From Oegoconia quadripuncta (Eukaryota; Arthropoda; Insecta; Lepidoptera; Autostichidae): a DNA stretch of 64,000 nucleotides. The stretch's first letter is position 1; each line of letters opens with the position of its first letter. The translations under genes and the position numbers were made by a program. Positions 22,171-33,599 of the stretch are shown piece after piece. The notes beneath the pieces are model-generated. The model saw only the letters and a program-made list of their open reading frames with translations, did no database searches and was not told where the DNA came from. Location of the stretch: the NCBI GenBank assembly GCA_949316235.1, contig OX438743.1, forward strand, positions 32,767,242 through 32,831,241, read 5' to 3'.

Positions 22171-22746
22171 AAAATTTTCATGCTTGCTTATATATATTTC
22201 AAGTATTCTGTTATAAGTTAAAATTACGATATTATAATCAATTTCTATATCATAAGAATGACTTAACTATGCAAGAAGATGTACAAATTATCATAAATTT
22301 TTAAAATAAAGTTTGTACCTTTATCATACAGTTCCACAAGGTTGTCAATATAGGTAGGTATAGCAATTTTTTAGTCTATCTATAGGTATTCATTTTTTTA
22401 TCCTACCGATGCAAAATTATCTCAAATCCATTAATTAGAGCCCTATAGAGTCTCCCTAACCTGTCATGCCCTTAGATTGTTTGTTCGAAAGATTTTTGCT
22501 TCTCACCGGGTACTTACGTACCCCAGTGCTACCCTCTCTTATTGCTAATGGGCAATGAATTTATAGCAAAGTTTTAATGATCATTTTGTGAAGTTTCCTG
22601 CTGCGATTTGAGTCTTTAATTTTATTGGATTCACGACTTCAACGTTCCGGGAAGTCAACGTAATTCTAAAGTTTGACGTTTTCTTCATAGACTTGAATTA
22701 ATTTATGTAAATAGACTTGCTTCGAAGTATACTAAATATCCAAGAC

Positions 22747-22890
22747 TAACCGTCTTATTCATAAAAAATTACAAACGCTTTATAAGCCTGTTTTTTAAAT
22801 AAGGAAATGTTGTAATGAAAGAAAGTGACAAAACATACTTTAACTAAAACTTCCTTATACGTTTGTAAATTTTTATGAATAAGAGGGTTA
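22747..22890. mobile_element. MITE with ~30-bp terminal inverted repeats
   Basis: The left end 'aaccgtcttattcataaaaa' continues 'attacaaacg'. The right end reads 'cgtttgtaaatttttatgaa' and 'taagagggtt', its near-perfect inverse. Total length is about 144 bp with no coding capacity, as in other small non-autonomous DNA transposons. Confidence 0.75.
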
Positions 22891-22959
22891 GAATCTTAAG
22901 AAATTAATAAGGAATCTTATACCTACCTACACACGTGCCTTTATACATACCTGGACCTT

Positions 22960-23160
22960 GATTTTCAAGCACTCGAGATTTCAATGTCGATAGACATTAG
23001 AATATCTATCTCTTTCACACTTATATGCATCTGTAAAGTGACAAACCTCGCGATGTAGACATCGCGAGGTTTGTCACTTTTCTCCCGATTCTCGCGCAAT
23101 CGATATTTCCATGTCGATAGATCGACATGGAAATATCGATTGCGCGAGAATCGGGAGCCT
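22960..23160. mobile_element. MITE-like element containing two snapback hairpins
   Basis: The left part 'actcgagatttcaatgtcga' matches, imperfectly, the inverse of the right end. A related copy is at about 40855-40990 ('actagagatttcaacgtcgc'). Inside are two perfect hairpins: 23035-23056 with 23059-23080 (22 bp), and 23082-23118 with 23121-23157 (37 bp). Each has the 2-nt spacer ag. Confidence 0.65.
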
Positions 23161-23689
23161 GATAAACTGTCCATATGTAAGTAATAGTTAAAACCCCCGA
23201 GCGATACTGAAATCATATTGATACACCAACTGCGTCAAATGCCAAAAACTTAGAAGCGATGACCCGTCCATCCAATAATCCCACAAAGAGGATCAGCTTT
23301 CGAAGAGAAAGAAAAGTTAACACGATCCGGGACACATCACCAGACACAATAGAAGTTTATTGTTATAACGTCGAGAGGCGGGTTGTGTCCCGGAACGTGT
23401 CAACATAGGTACATAATATTTCACAAAACGATATATATTTAGGGGATTCGTTGCTTGCATTGCGTTATAAGGTGATCAAGTAGGTGAGTTAGTACATAAA
23501 TTAATAAATAACTTATAAGAAAAAAAATTACATTTGTAATGAACTACATTACAAGTTTTAAATCGACTTGTAATACCCATACTTACTGAATATTTTGTTG
23601 CAATATACACAATTACAAGCTTTTATTTAACTGACTTCGTATGTAATGTCCGTTCAAAATTTGCAAGTCAAATTAGAACCATTTTCTGT

Positions 23690-24050
23690 TTAACTAAGGA
23701 GCTGAAATTTTGCATACTCGTTCAGTTTTGATGACAATATATTTATAATATGCTGATGATGATGCTGCAGCCAGGATCGTCTACTCACGAGGGGAACTAC
23801 CTAGCTACTTCCCTAACGGTTAATAGCACGCTTAAAAGATTTTTCATACACGATTAATTTTGAAAGCTAAACATAATTTTCTCAATGACCTGATGCTGCC
23901 ACCAGGATTGTGTCCCCAAGAGGGATCTCCTCAACGATTATTGACACGGATAAGAAATTTGGCATACATTGTTAGTGTTGATAGTTAACAAGATTTTTGC
24001 GATGACCTGATGCTGCTGACCTGACCTGATCTCCTCAACGGTTATGATCA
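23690..24050 (+). repeat. Degenerate tandem repeat, ~120-135 bp units
   Basis: The blocks 'gatgctgc..ccaggat', 'gaggg(a/g)a..cctcaacg', 'ttaatagcacg/ttattgacacg', and 'tggcatacat/ttcatacacg' recur at about 23755, 23888 and 24005, with an earlier partial unit from 23690. The last unit is cut short. No function is apparent. Confidence 0.5.
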
Positions 24051-24059
24051 ATTTAACCA

Positions 24060-26630
24060 CCTGTCTACTAATATTTGTCAAGAGTAGGTACCTACCTTAA
24101 TCTTATCTAGGCACGTAGATATGTTTAAAACCAGGAGCACGTTATGAATTTGGGGAAAGCTTTATTCGGAACTAACAATCATACTTTGATAGATACATTG
24201 ACAAACAATTATAAACCCCTAGCTCTTCATTACAATAAGTCTTTAGGAACCATTTGTGTGCCTTAGATGAACAGATATGCAATGATTTTAGAGCAGAATA
24301 TTGCGGCGTAGAATCCATAAGGCGAAAACATGTTTACGGCCTTTAAGAATTTATGCAAAAGGGACACAAGTACCTGTATGTAGTGTCTAATATATATATA
24401 TAAGTTATATATACATAAATCATATGCATAAAGCAGTCATTATGCACTGTTTGGATATGGCAAGAAGGGTGACAGTAGGTATTGTAACGGTCTCCAACAT
24501 ATCGTGCTTGGAACCGTAGGGCGGTTACTTATTTTAGATAATAAACAAAATAAACATTTTTCTAATCTAATTTGTATTTGATTTTTTTCTTTTATTATAA
24601 TATTAAAACATTTCCCTAAGTAGTGTCTTTATAATTTAGCATCTTCATTGCATCGGTTTTGACCTTTGACTATGGAAAATAAATTTATATGGTACCTACG
24701 ATATTGTTTGAGAAAACAAACACCTATTTTTTATTTTTTATTACTAATCGATAAATAGGATATTTGACACATAACAGTACCTTATGTTTCTGGGTTCGGT
24801 AGGTAAAAATAACCGTTTTTGCAGTTCTCCCATTTCATTTTCTATATTTTTTTTAGTAGTTGGGATTTTAGTTTTTAAACTTTTATTTCATTTAGAACTT
24901 TTTAGTGGCACAATATTTTTGTAGATAGTTTTAGAAGAACGATCTTTTCTCATAATTTTGATTGTCAAACTACTATTTCATATTTTGATATCTAGAATTT
25001 CAGGAAGATCCAACTACAAATTCGCAATCATGTAGAACATACAGGCCTTCTAGAGCAACAATAGGATCTCTTTATCAGTTTTAGCGAGTTCCATTAGTGA
25101 GCACAAATTTTCTTTTACAAAAGCTACCAGTACAGATTAACCACATTTGTAATTTTTAATTTTTAGAATTTGTAATTCGTAAAGCTTATCGTAAATGTTA
25201 CTAGGTACGAAATAATCAACTTTTAAGTGCCCCCTTTGTTACGTAACTACTATCACAGTGCGACAAAACCACGCAATATAGACTTGTGTGTTTTCCATTC
25301 AATCCAAACCTAACAGACGACGGGTGGTCACTTTGAACGCGTCAGACCGACCAACGTTTTGCTAACAAACCAGGAAATGGAAACGCCAGGAGCAGTACCT
25401 ATTTCGAGTTAAATGTCGACTATGACGATAATATTGCACGTAAGTGTATGTATGCCTGTCAGTACGTAAGTATTTCTGGGTTATTACAACTTTTCCTTTC
25501 GTAGACTGATTCCATGTTGTCAAATAATTTATTAAGTTTGATAGAAATGTTATATTGTCGTAAGTACCTATGTGTGTTCTAAACAAAAATAAAAACTACA
25601 TTTATAAAATCAAACATAAGTATACATCCATAAAGTACTATCTTACTATGTTAGTCGATATAATATTGAGTTTACCTATGAAATTGAAGTTTTTTTTCTT
25701 CGTTAATCATATGTACCAATTCCTGCGATTTTCAAAGCTATATCCAAATTTGTTTTTTATTTGGAAAATGGAATGTTATTTCAAGGTTTCACATGAAATA
25801 TTTTTTAATTTCTGGACTAAATCATATAATAAAAAAATTTGAACAGAGCTCTTTTCATGTGCTTCCCATAATCATTTCTTAGATTCGCTGAAACTTTTAT
25901 AAAGCGGTTACTTTTATAAATTAACGCTATACTTAACTTAATGTTATCCGATAATACACACAAAGCTTAGCTAAATTTGGATTTGCCGTTCCCAAAAAAA
26001 ATCTAAAATTTTTGTATGGAGAAAACAGTCTTAATGAAATTCTTCACACAAAACGCAAATTTCATAGGTAAGGACCTAATACTTAAAAATATTGCGAGAA
26101 ATGGTCTTCAGGTATATTGTCCGCGATCTATTTTGATGATGAAAATAAAAATGATTTTGATGATTATTTTTTTATAGAGTTTGGTATTGGTTGTATGTGT
26201 GGCTGTTGCAGGTCTCGGAGACCTGTACCATTGCGACCGTTGCCCATCTATTGTGATCGCCACTAACCTACAGTTCGTTGCTCAGGTTTGCTCTGAGAGT
26301 TATCGGGTTTACTGCCAGGGTTGTCCCATGATACCTACAAATGCGGTTAAGATCTGATGATGCCCTCCAAGAGAACGTAACCTTACTAAAGTCGCATTTT
26401 TTGGCAATTTTTGGCAGTTAAATTATTGCACATTAAAGTATCTTATTGTAATTGGGGCACATCGAGCACTGAACTATAGCTATTGAGTAGTAGAAAAGTG
26501 ATGCCAGAAATAACCCTTTTTAACTGAGTTCATAAATGGGGAAGAATTTACCATCAGACTAGGTTATTTACATACGTACAAACATATGCTCTTGCCTGAG
26601 ACCCTATGGCAAAGACTATTGATTTCTAGT
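24060..26630. other. Gene-free AT-rich stretch
   Basis: The open frames here (for example 25362-25586 and 25570-25842) are AT-rich, lack domains and have no matching splice sites. No transposon ends could be drawn. A short TA repeat occurs near 24392-24412. Confidence 0.35.
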
Positions 26631-26634
26631 TTTA

Positions 26635-26830
26635 TTAACCGACTTCAAAAAGGAGCCGTTTGCAGGTATTTTTTTATGTATGTACACAGACAGATATCTC
26701 CGAGATTTGGATGTTGAATAACGTGGTCTTTTGTAAATGAAAGGGGATAGCGTCAAGTGGGTTCCACTGTAATTTCAGCGCAATTGGTTTAGCAGTTTTT
26801 TTGTAATCATGGTAAACAGCAGAATAGCAT
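26635..26830 (+). repeat. Dispersed repeat of the 'aaccgacttcaaaaaggagc' type
   Basis: Starts 'ttaaccgacttcaaaaagga' and continues through 'tgtatgtacacagacagata' and 'aatttcagcgcaattggttt'. This is the same family as 3260-3480 and is a very common lepidopteran interspersed repeat. Confidence 0.55.
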
Positions 26831-27083
26831 TATATATTCAGACGATTGTGTAGTTTGCACAGGGAAACTATGAGTAGATACAGTTTGGGTTTGTATGAAA
26901 AAAGTGTAGAGTAGGTCGGTGTGATTATCAACAAATATGACAATTCGAAGATCATCAGGTCGAGCTAGTATTCCCCAAGTACCTACCTAACTTGTAGGTG
27001 CGAGAAGGGTCGCCATCACACAAAAATGATCAGGGACATTAGCAGGCACGCTAAAATACTTTAAAGTGAAAAATAACATCTTT

Positions 27084-27300
27084 TGAACAAAAAAACGACT
27101 TCGTTGAATCAGTCACTACAAAGTAAAAAATAATTTTATTGAAATTACACAACGGCGCCGACTTAGAAATATATTTTTTCATATAAGTAGAAATTATAAT
27201 AATTACGACCGTGAACACAGAAAACTGATTGAGAGATACGAGTATTCAATATTTTTTACTTTGTAGTGGCTGATTCAGTGAAGTCGTTTTTTTTTTGTTA
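27084..27300. mobile_element. MITE with ~48-bp terminal inverted repeats
   Basis: The left end 'aacaaaaaaacgacttcgtt' plus 'gaatcagtcactacaaag' is mirrored by the right end 'ctttgtagtggctgattcag' plus 'tgaagtcgtttttttttgtt'. The element is about 215 bp with an AT-rich centre that encodes nothing. Confidence 0.75.
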
Positions 27301-27663
27301 AAATGTTTTTCTTGTTATATAGAGAATGGAACCTTACTGAAATCGGTTCTTTTGTTAATTTTTGACGGTTCTGTTATTCTATATTTCGTTTTATCCTTTT
27401 TTCATTTTATATATGTTGCATTATCAAATTGTCACTGGCGTAAGCTAGATTTTATCATTCAACAATTACATAAATTACGCTTATCTGCAGTAGCAATAAC
27501 ACTGGTTAAGTCTCCTCTATCACATAATCAGAATTTTCCATGCGTTGTGTAAATACAGAGGGGAATTATTATCAGGAGGTCAAGGTGACAGATGGCAAAT
27601 TAAACCGACAAAACAGTTTAAAAAATCCGTACGCAGAATCAACAATTTACTCTATCAATTTGT

Positions 27664-27760
27664 CCATTATCATCTGCCACAGGACGTATACTGCTGGACA
27701 TAGGTTTTCCCCATAAGGTTTGCAGTGCAACCGGTTGGAAGCGGCCCGAATTTTATTCGA
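27664..27760 (-). repeat. Non-LTR 3' tail fragment ('cagcagtgga' family)
   Basis: The plus strand reads 'actgctggacataggttttc' and 'ccggttggaagcggcc', the reverse complement of the 3' tails at 7862-7976 and 9598-9690. Confidence 0.55.
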
Positions 27761-28139
27761 TCGGTCCTACGCTGCGCTTGTTGGTGGTCTCTAGAACTAT
27801 AATCCCCCAACCGCCATTAGTTCATCATGCGATATGTGCACGACATACTGCACTTCGACTTACTAATCAGCTGGGTTATTTGTTAAGTTCTTCTACGGAT
27901 TTCTTCATTCTTGATCCGATCTCGCAGTGAAACTGTCGACCTCTCAATAGCTCGTTGCTTGACTTTGAGCATTTATAAGGTCCATAGAAACAATGTTGTA
28001 GCGTTACTACGGTTTTGAGGTATTTTGGACATTGGACGTATTTTGGATTGTCTCAACTACAAATTGGGATCTTCAAGTCTTCGTCGAAGTAATTTGTGAT
28101 ATCAGACACGATCATATTTTAATTGTTTTGCTTAAGTCT

Positions 28140-28262
28140 AGTCTAGTCTATTGAAAGAGAGGAAGGCCTAGAAGAACATACATAGAAGTCAAAGAAAAGG
28201 CGGAATGTAGAGAAGTGTGGAAAGGACTCCACCGACAAGAGCATTAAATTGAAGACAGAGAT
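28140..28262 (+). repeat. Reverse transcriptase C-terminal fragment ('aggaaggcctagaagaacat' family)
   Basis: Shares 'aaagaaaaggcggaatgtag', 'agaagtgtggaaaggactcc' and 'accgacaagagcat..aaattgaag' with 57330-57400, and the same tail with 41995-42240, where the reading frame is better kept. It is a decayed LINE 3' end. Confidence 0.55.
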
Positions 28263-28398
28263 AAGCCTAAGGAACCAAAAAATTATCTACATCAAATAGT
28301 TTCGGAAATTAAAGTGCGGTCACAGACAGACACCGAGGTGATTCTAAGAGTGCTTCCTTTTGTCATATTTGTATTTATAACAGTAGGTGAGAGTTTAC

Positions 28399-28474
28399 CT
28401 TCATGTAAGATCCGCCATTTTTCTCCTCGCAGTGCCGCCTGATATACCGTTGACAAATGTTCGACATCTTCGCT
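28399..28474 (-). CDS. Putative internal coding exon, minus strand (exon A)
   Basis: On the minus strand a pyrimidine-rich tract ending in tttccag precedes a 76-nt segment that closes with the donor AAG/gtaaac. Two frames are open. One reads SEDVEHLSTVYQAALRGEKW and then RILHE, leaving one extra base. The other reads KMSNICQRYIRRHCEEKNGG and then SYMK with a good start context, leaving none and so fitting the phase of the exon at 6332-6396. I cannot name the protein. The next minus-strand exon candidate lies 22 kb away, so the join is uncertain. If real, the exon is part of a long-intron gene overlapping the DIRS element's region. Confidence 0.4.
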
Positions 28475-29142
28475 CTGGAAAACAACAAAATTGTTTGTTA
28501 GATAACAGCATTGCAGCTACCGTTGACTCGTTAATTTAAAAAAATAATACAATACAATGAAGATGTGGAAATAGCAAGGATTAATAGATTATTTGTTCAG
28601 AAAATCTTTTCGAGTAAGTAGTAAGAGGTTATTATATGTTGTCAATGCTGAAGTCACTTCTGTAACCTAAAGCACAGTAAACGAAAAAGGGCAAAGCCTA
28701 ATTAAATGGTAAATGGTACCTCTTCTATTTGGAAGAGACCTGCTTTTGGATTTACCTGCTACTATAAAATGAGTTCAGTTTCTAAGTATCAGAATCAACA
28801 CCAATATCCTAGAGACTTTTTTTTAATACTTAATGGTCCTTTTTAAATTTTGATCTAATTTGAGTTTTGATTAAAGTTTTAACTAGAGTTAAAAAAACAT
28901 TTTACATTGTTCTAACACATTCTGTTCTGTAATTTTTTACAACACCCACACGACAGTTTGTCCTATTCGGTTTCTTTTTAATCGAGATAGATAAGGGAAC
29001 CTTAGTGAAAGTTGGTTGTTTTGACAATTTCTTTTAAATTACCTTTCAAAAGCGTTGATGTAAACTTTGGTGCAAAACGTAATTTAGTATAATTACTGCG
29101 ATCGGCAAACCGCCTCCCACGAAAAGCGTTGAAAGTCATATC

Positions 29143-29331
29143 ATGGTATCAAATGTTTTGGTCCCGGAAAATAAAGAATGCTTTAGGCACGCACGTAAAA
29201 TTTTGCATGATCTTCAACGCCACGCCAAGGAGCCAATCAAACAAAAGCTTGATCGAATGATGCGTGTCGACTTCCCCACTGTCATAAATCACTTATTATG
29301 GAGTGGAGTTGATATCTACTCATTAACATAG
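29143..29331 (+). other. Unrecognised 62-codon open frame
   Basis: It has a protein-like composition, with 'CFRHARKILHDLQRHAKEP' and 'VDFPTVINHLLWSGVDIY', better than the AT-rich frames around it. There is no acceptor or donor that turns it into an exon and no domain I know. It may be a piece of a decayed mobile-element protein. Confidence 0.25.
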
Positions 29332-30184
29332 ATAACATGGGTTATTTATACCATGAAATAAAACAAAATAGTGCGATACAGAGGTTATCTCTATTGATAA
29401 TTTCATCAGTATATAAAACCATAAGTGACACCATTCAAATAGTAATATCTGGAAAACAGAGCGAGCACCACGGCAAATTTCAAGGTAATACATTCTGAAA
29501 TTACACAAAAATATATTCCAGAGCAAAATTAATTTATTGTTTTTTTTTGTACAACTAGGTTAATATAAATAAAGCTGACTGCCATTATATATTTTAGTAT
29601 AAAATTTGATTACAGATATTTTTTCTACTTTACTAGAGTACCTAACTTAGAAGTTAAGAGTATTCATAAAATCTAGGTACAACAAAAGGCAAAAACAAAA
29701 TTTGTAACTGGAAATCAAAATATACCTTATTTACATAACTTCAACTTGTAATAGGTTATCTGGTAAAGTTAATTGATATGAAGATTAATATTGATAAATA
29801 ACATGTTTAAATTGTTACAGTAGACGAAGTAGCAGTTTGCTCTTAGTAGTCGCCTTTGACGGACTTGTTAAAATAAAGAAAGAAGAAATTGTGTTATAGC
29901 TGTTTGTAGCCGCAGGTATGTTCCTTGTTTATTCACACTGTATTCCCAGTGGATTGTGGTGGCAATTTATGCACTGGTTAAGCTGAGGACATCGCGTTTA
30001 GCACCATCTACGTAACCGTCATTTTGTTTGAATATATCACGAGTGATCTACGGAGAACGAGTAATTGACAGATACACTGTTTGTTCGGGGGAAAGGAGAT
30101 CATATGCATAACGAGCTAACTCTTAGAGGAAAAAGATTTATAAATCTTTTTGATCGGAAGATTTAAATCAATCATATCATAGCC

Positions 30185-30345
30185 TATTCCGTCAATTATC
30201 GGAGCATTTGGTCGAAGCCTGGCACGATCGGAAGGGTGGTCTGTATTTAGCGCAAAGTGTGAGTTTTGCTATTCAACGAGGCAATGCCGTTAGCCTACTC
30301 GGGACCCTTCCGGCCGTGCAAGATCTGGGAGAAATCTTTTATTTA
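30185..30345 (+). pseudogene. Retroelement polyprotein C-terminal fragment ('RGNA' family)
   Basis: 'tcggagcatttggtcgaagc', 'attcaacgaggcaatgccgt' and 'agcctactcgggacccttcc' match the reverse complement of 39540-39905 and 55570-55690. In the best copy the translation reads 'LAIQRGNAASLLGILP', a C-terminal motif I recall from insect retroelement polyproteins. This copy is interrupted by stops and is followed by an AT-rich 3' end. Confidence 0.6.
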
Positions 30346-30439
30346 TAAATAATATAATCAATATTTTATTTAGGTTTAATCTTTTGTTATTAGCTATACG
30401 TTTTTAATATAAATATTTATGCAATTACAAAGTTATTAT

Positions 30440-32400
30440 ATAAATCTTCACTTTGTGCCAAAGGCGGAAGAAATAGTTTCCTATGCGGGATTCAATGTAA
30501 ATTCAACGGATCATTGCAGTACGCATGCAAACTTACCAATCATTCGCTCTCTTTGAGAGGCATCTAATCCTGCATAGTCACCTCAATCTACATCTTTTCG
30601 TCCTATCAATCAATCAAACAAAAATGAACCTCTCAAAGATATATTTAAATTTAGATTTACTGATTTAGTCACATTCTTCGACGGATTTAAATCTTTTTTA
30701 CAAATCACTGCTGAATTACTATCCTGAATTAGGTAATGTCTGAGCACTACGTGTCTGAACTCCAAACAGATATGCTTTGATTATGAAGGTTTCTGCCTAA
30801 GTTGAGTATAATTGTTTACAATTGAGTGTCTGTAAAATAATCTAACATTTTATTATATTTATAATCTGCTACTGCATAGGTCTTGCAATTAAATCTTTAT
30901 ACAGTAAACAAGATTATCAAAAATAATATAGGTACCCATGACATGTCAAGCGTAGGTTATCTTATAAAGATAATTAATACCTATATAAACCCATGAGGGT
31001 AAATAATAAACTTCATAACATATTGGAAACAACAATATACGAAAATTGTAAGAGGTATCTAGTACCTATCTATAATTCTGCAATTTCCAAACTCCCTGAA
31101 TTAAAACGGTATTTAGTTATATTAATTTCTGATCTATCAATCAATCAAATAATTTATTGTGATACACAGCTAACATGTGTAGGTGGTTAAGGGTAGGTAT
31201 TTCTTTGATCTCTGTGATCAGCCAGTAACTATAGACATACAAATATTTATACCGTATAACATATAATAAAATTTAATTACATGCATTTTCAACTATAGCA
31301 TAAAATTGGACAAAGTTATCAATTCACTATAAATGACAAATTTTATTAACAAACATATATGATAAAAAAATTATATGATTTCAATTCCGACTAAAATAGT
31401 AATTCGACAGATCTGGTTTGATAAAATTTTTATAAATTGGCCAGCATACATGCTTACATGTAATAAGCATCGGTAGATTATGTCCCGACGACGTTTCAAA
31501 ACAAACGTAACTCTATAGTACGAGTATATTCATTCATTTATCTGATTTAAATGATTGAAATACAAATTGGAAGTAGACTATGAGCGTAACAGTAATTCAT
31601 AAATCTTGACTTAACAGTTGGGAGGAACTCTATATCAAAGGGAATACGGTACAAAACGATACAAGATCGCCCCCTAGAAAGCCCTGCTTTGAGAGATGTA
31701 ATATGCCTAGGGAAATATTGGTAGTGGCGTTTAGACTGCAGTCCGGCCATATACCTACGAAACACTACTACCCTATGATGGGTAGAGCTGTGTCACCATT
31801 ATGTAATCGTACAGACGTCTATGTTACCAATTGCTGGAGTGTGGTCGAACAGCAGTCTACAGACAATTTTATTTAAAGAATAATGTAACTGCCCTCGGAG
31901 ATATAAACTTATTGCTGAGTCAGCCAATGTCAGAGGAAGCAAAAGACCTTTATAAATTTTATCTCAGGTCCTTACAGACATAATATAAGCACTAAATATG
32001 TTTGTACCTATTAAGCTGAAATGAGCAATAAATGTGTGCTCCAAGCCTTGCAAAAAAATTAGATAAAAATCATAAATAAATAGTTCATCAATTGATATAA
32101 TCGAGTCATCCATTGAGTACCTATACATAATTTTTATACTTGCTTGAAACCACAAAATATTTATTAATAATTCAAAGCATAGGCTTAACAAGTTGAAAAC
32201 TTTTTGCAATGTATGTAATGAGGTACTATAGAACAGTAATATAAGGCCAAGACGCATATGCAAGGAATTAATTGACGCTAAAATGGGTCTAGCTTTGAAT
32301 TGAATTCTCTGAAAGCTGAAAGCTCTAAATTGAAGCTCAGTACATTTTTACAACTGGATGATACAAAGCTTTGTTAGTTTGTGTGTTTATTATACTTTGA
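30440..32400. other. Upstream region of the PhyH gene, no gene recognised
   Basis: AT-rich. The open frames at 30993-31190 and 31964-32263 have no protein character. The non-coding first exon and promoter of the downstream PhyH gene should lie here or further left, but no TATA box/donor pair could be chosen. Confidence 0.3.
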
Positions 32401-32474
32401 GTGTGTATTGTGATCTGAGTAGTGTATGTGGGTGCCCAGCCATATACTCGTACCATGAAAATTTCTACTTAATT

Positions 32475-32496
32475 AATTGAATTTTATAACTTTCAG
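32475..32496 (+). promoter_or_regulatory. Splice acceptor in the 5' UTR of the PhyH gene
   Basis: 'attgaattttataactttcag' is a good acceptor 23 nt upstream of the ATG. It implies an upstream non-coding exon and puts the whole coding region in the exon that begins at 32497. Confidence 0.6.
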
Positions 32497-32519
32497 GCAT
32501 ATTTTGAAGTATAGGCGCC

Positions 32520-33323
32520 ATGGTACGACTTACAAAAGAGCAAATTCAGTTCTACAAAGACAATGGTTTCATCAAACTCACCGGAATATTATCTGATAAG
32601 GAAATGGATGTTATTTCTAAGGAATATGATAGAATCTTTACTCTGAAAAATAATCCTGGCATGGAAGCTGCTTGGGAAGGAAATGAAATGAAAAAAGCTG
32701 CTGGAAACAGTAATTATTCTGTACAATCCCTTCACAATCTGCAGTTCCATAGTGCAGTGTTCTCAAAATACCTTCATAATGAGAACTTACTCGAAGCCCT
32801 AGAAGACATCATGGGTACTCCTAACATCCTGCTTCACCATACTAAAGCTCATAATAAACCTCCAGGCATAGGCGCTCCTTACTTAATGCATCAAGACTAC
32901 CACTATTTCCCATTCAAAAAACATTCGATGTGTGCTGTGTTTCTCCACGTAGACAGATCTACACCTGAAAATGGTGGTTTATGCATATACCCTGGCTCTC
33001 ATAAACTTGGACCGCTAGATGATGTTGGATCTGTCGGAATAGATCAAGTATATCATTTTGTAGACCCAAAGAAGTATCCTATTGATAAGGCTACACCTAT
33101 TAGCGCTGAACCTGGGGATATTGTAATCTTCTCGTATCTTCTGCTTCACGGTAGCTACAGGAACCTCTCTGATAGACCTAGACGTATGTTCCTCACACAG
33201 TTGATGGCTGCTGAAGATGAACCTGTTGAACCTGATGTGCATAAGAGTTTTGGTCAAGGCTGGGTGCTGCGTGGTTGCAACGACAAGAGAAATGCTCATA
33301 TGAATGAAAGATTCTTACACTAA
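32520..33323 (+). CDS. Phytanoyl-CoA dioxygenase (PhyH) family protein
   Basis: A 267-aa Fe(II)/2-oxoglutarate-dependent oxygenase. PhyH enzymes hydroxylate small organic substrates, coupled to decarboxylation of 2-oxoglutarate; the substrate here cannot be told. The iron triad is visible: His124 and Asp126 in 'LMHQDYHYFPF', and distal His210 in 'YLLLHGSYRN'. The 2-oxoglutarate Arg is probably Arg221 in 'SDRPRRMF'. 'NGGLCIYPGSHKLG' is the typical PhyH block between them. The N-terminus ('LTKEQIQFYKDNGFIKL') has the usual 'Q..FY..NGF' opening and no targeting signal, so a cytosolic enzyme is likely. The ATG sits in a good context and the length suits the short insect members, which I recall being named by similarity to bacterial hypophosphite dioxygenases. 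No introns interrupt the coding region. Confidence 0.95.
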   Translation: MVRLTKEQIQFYKDNGFIKLTGILSDKEMDVISKEYDRIFTLKNNPGMEAAWEGNEMKKAAGNSNYSVQSLHNLQFHSAVFSKYLHNENLLEALEDIMGTPNILLHHTKAHNKPPGIGAPYLMHQDYHYFPFKKHSMCAVFLHVDRSTPENGGLCIYPGSHKLGPLDDVGSVGIDQVYHFVDPKKYPIDKATPISAEPGDIVIFSYLLLHGSYRNLSDRPRRMFLTQLMAAEDEPVEPDVHKSFGQGWVLRGCNDKRNAHMNERFLH

Positions 33324-33572
33324 TACCTGCTAAATTACATGAGTTACCTGCTGATATTATATAAGTACAGGATTTGTAAATAATTACCTAAAATATATTA
33401 CATAAAATGATCATAGTAAAATAATAATTGCAGTTTATGGAATACTTTATGGGTAAATATTTTTCTTACAAAATTCATCCTTGAACATCCAAATGTTCTT
33501 TAATTACTAGAAGAAGATGATTAATTACTATAAACTACTATTTCATTTTAAATCTCTAACGATTCTTAATAT

Positions 33573-33578
33573 AATAAA
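33573..33578 (+). terminator. Poly(A) signal candidate for the PhyH gene
   Basis: AATAAA lies 250 nt after the stop codon, the first canonical hexamer downstream on this strand. Confidence 0.5.
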
Positions 33579-33599
33579 TAACTGAATTTATAAAGGGTT

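Noticed and set aside
33015..33299. 94-codon minus-strand frame
   Set aside because: It is the antisense shadow of the PhyH coding region.
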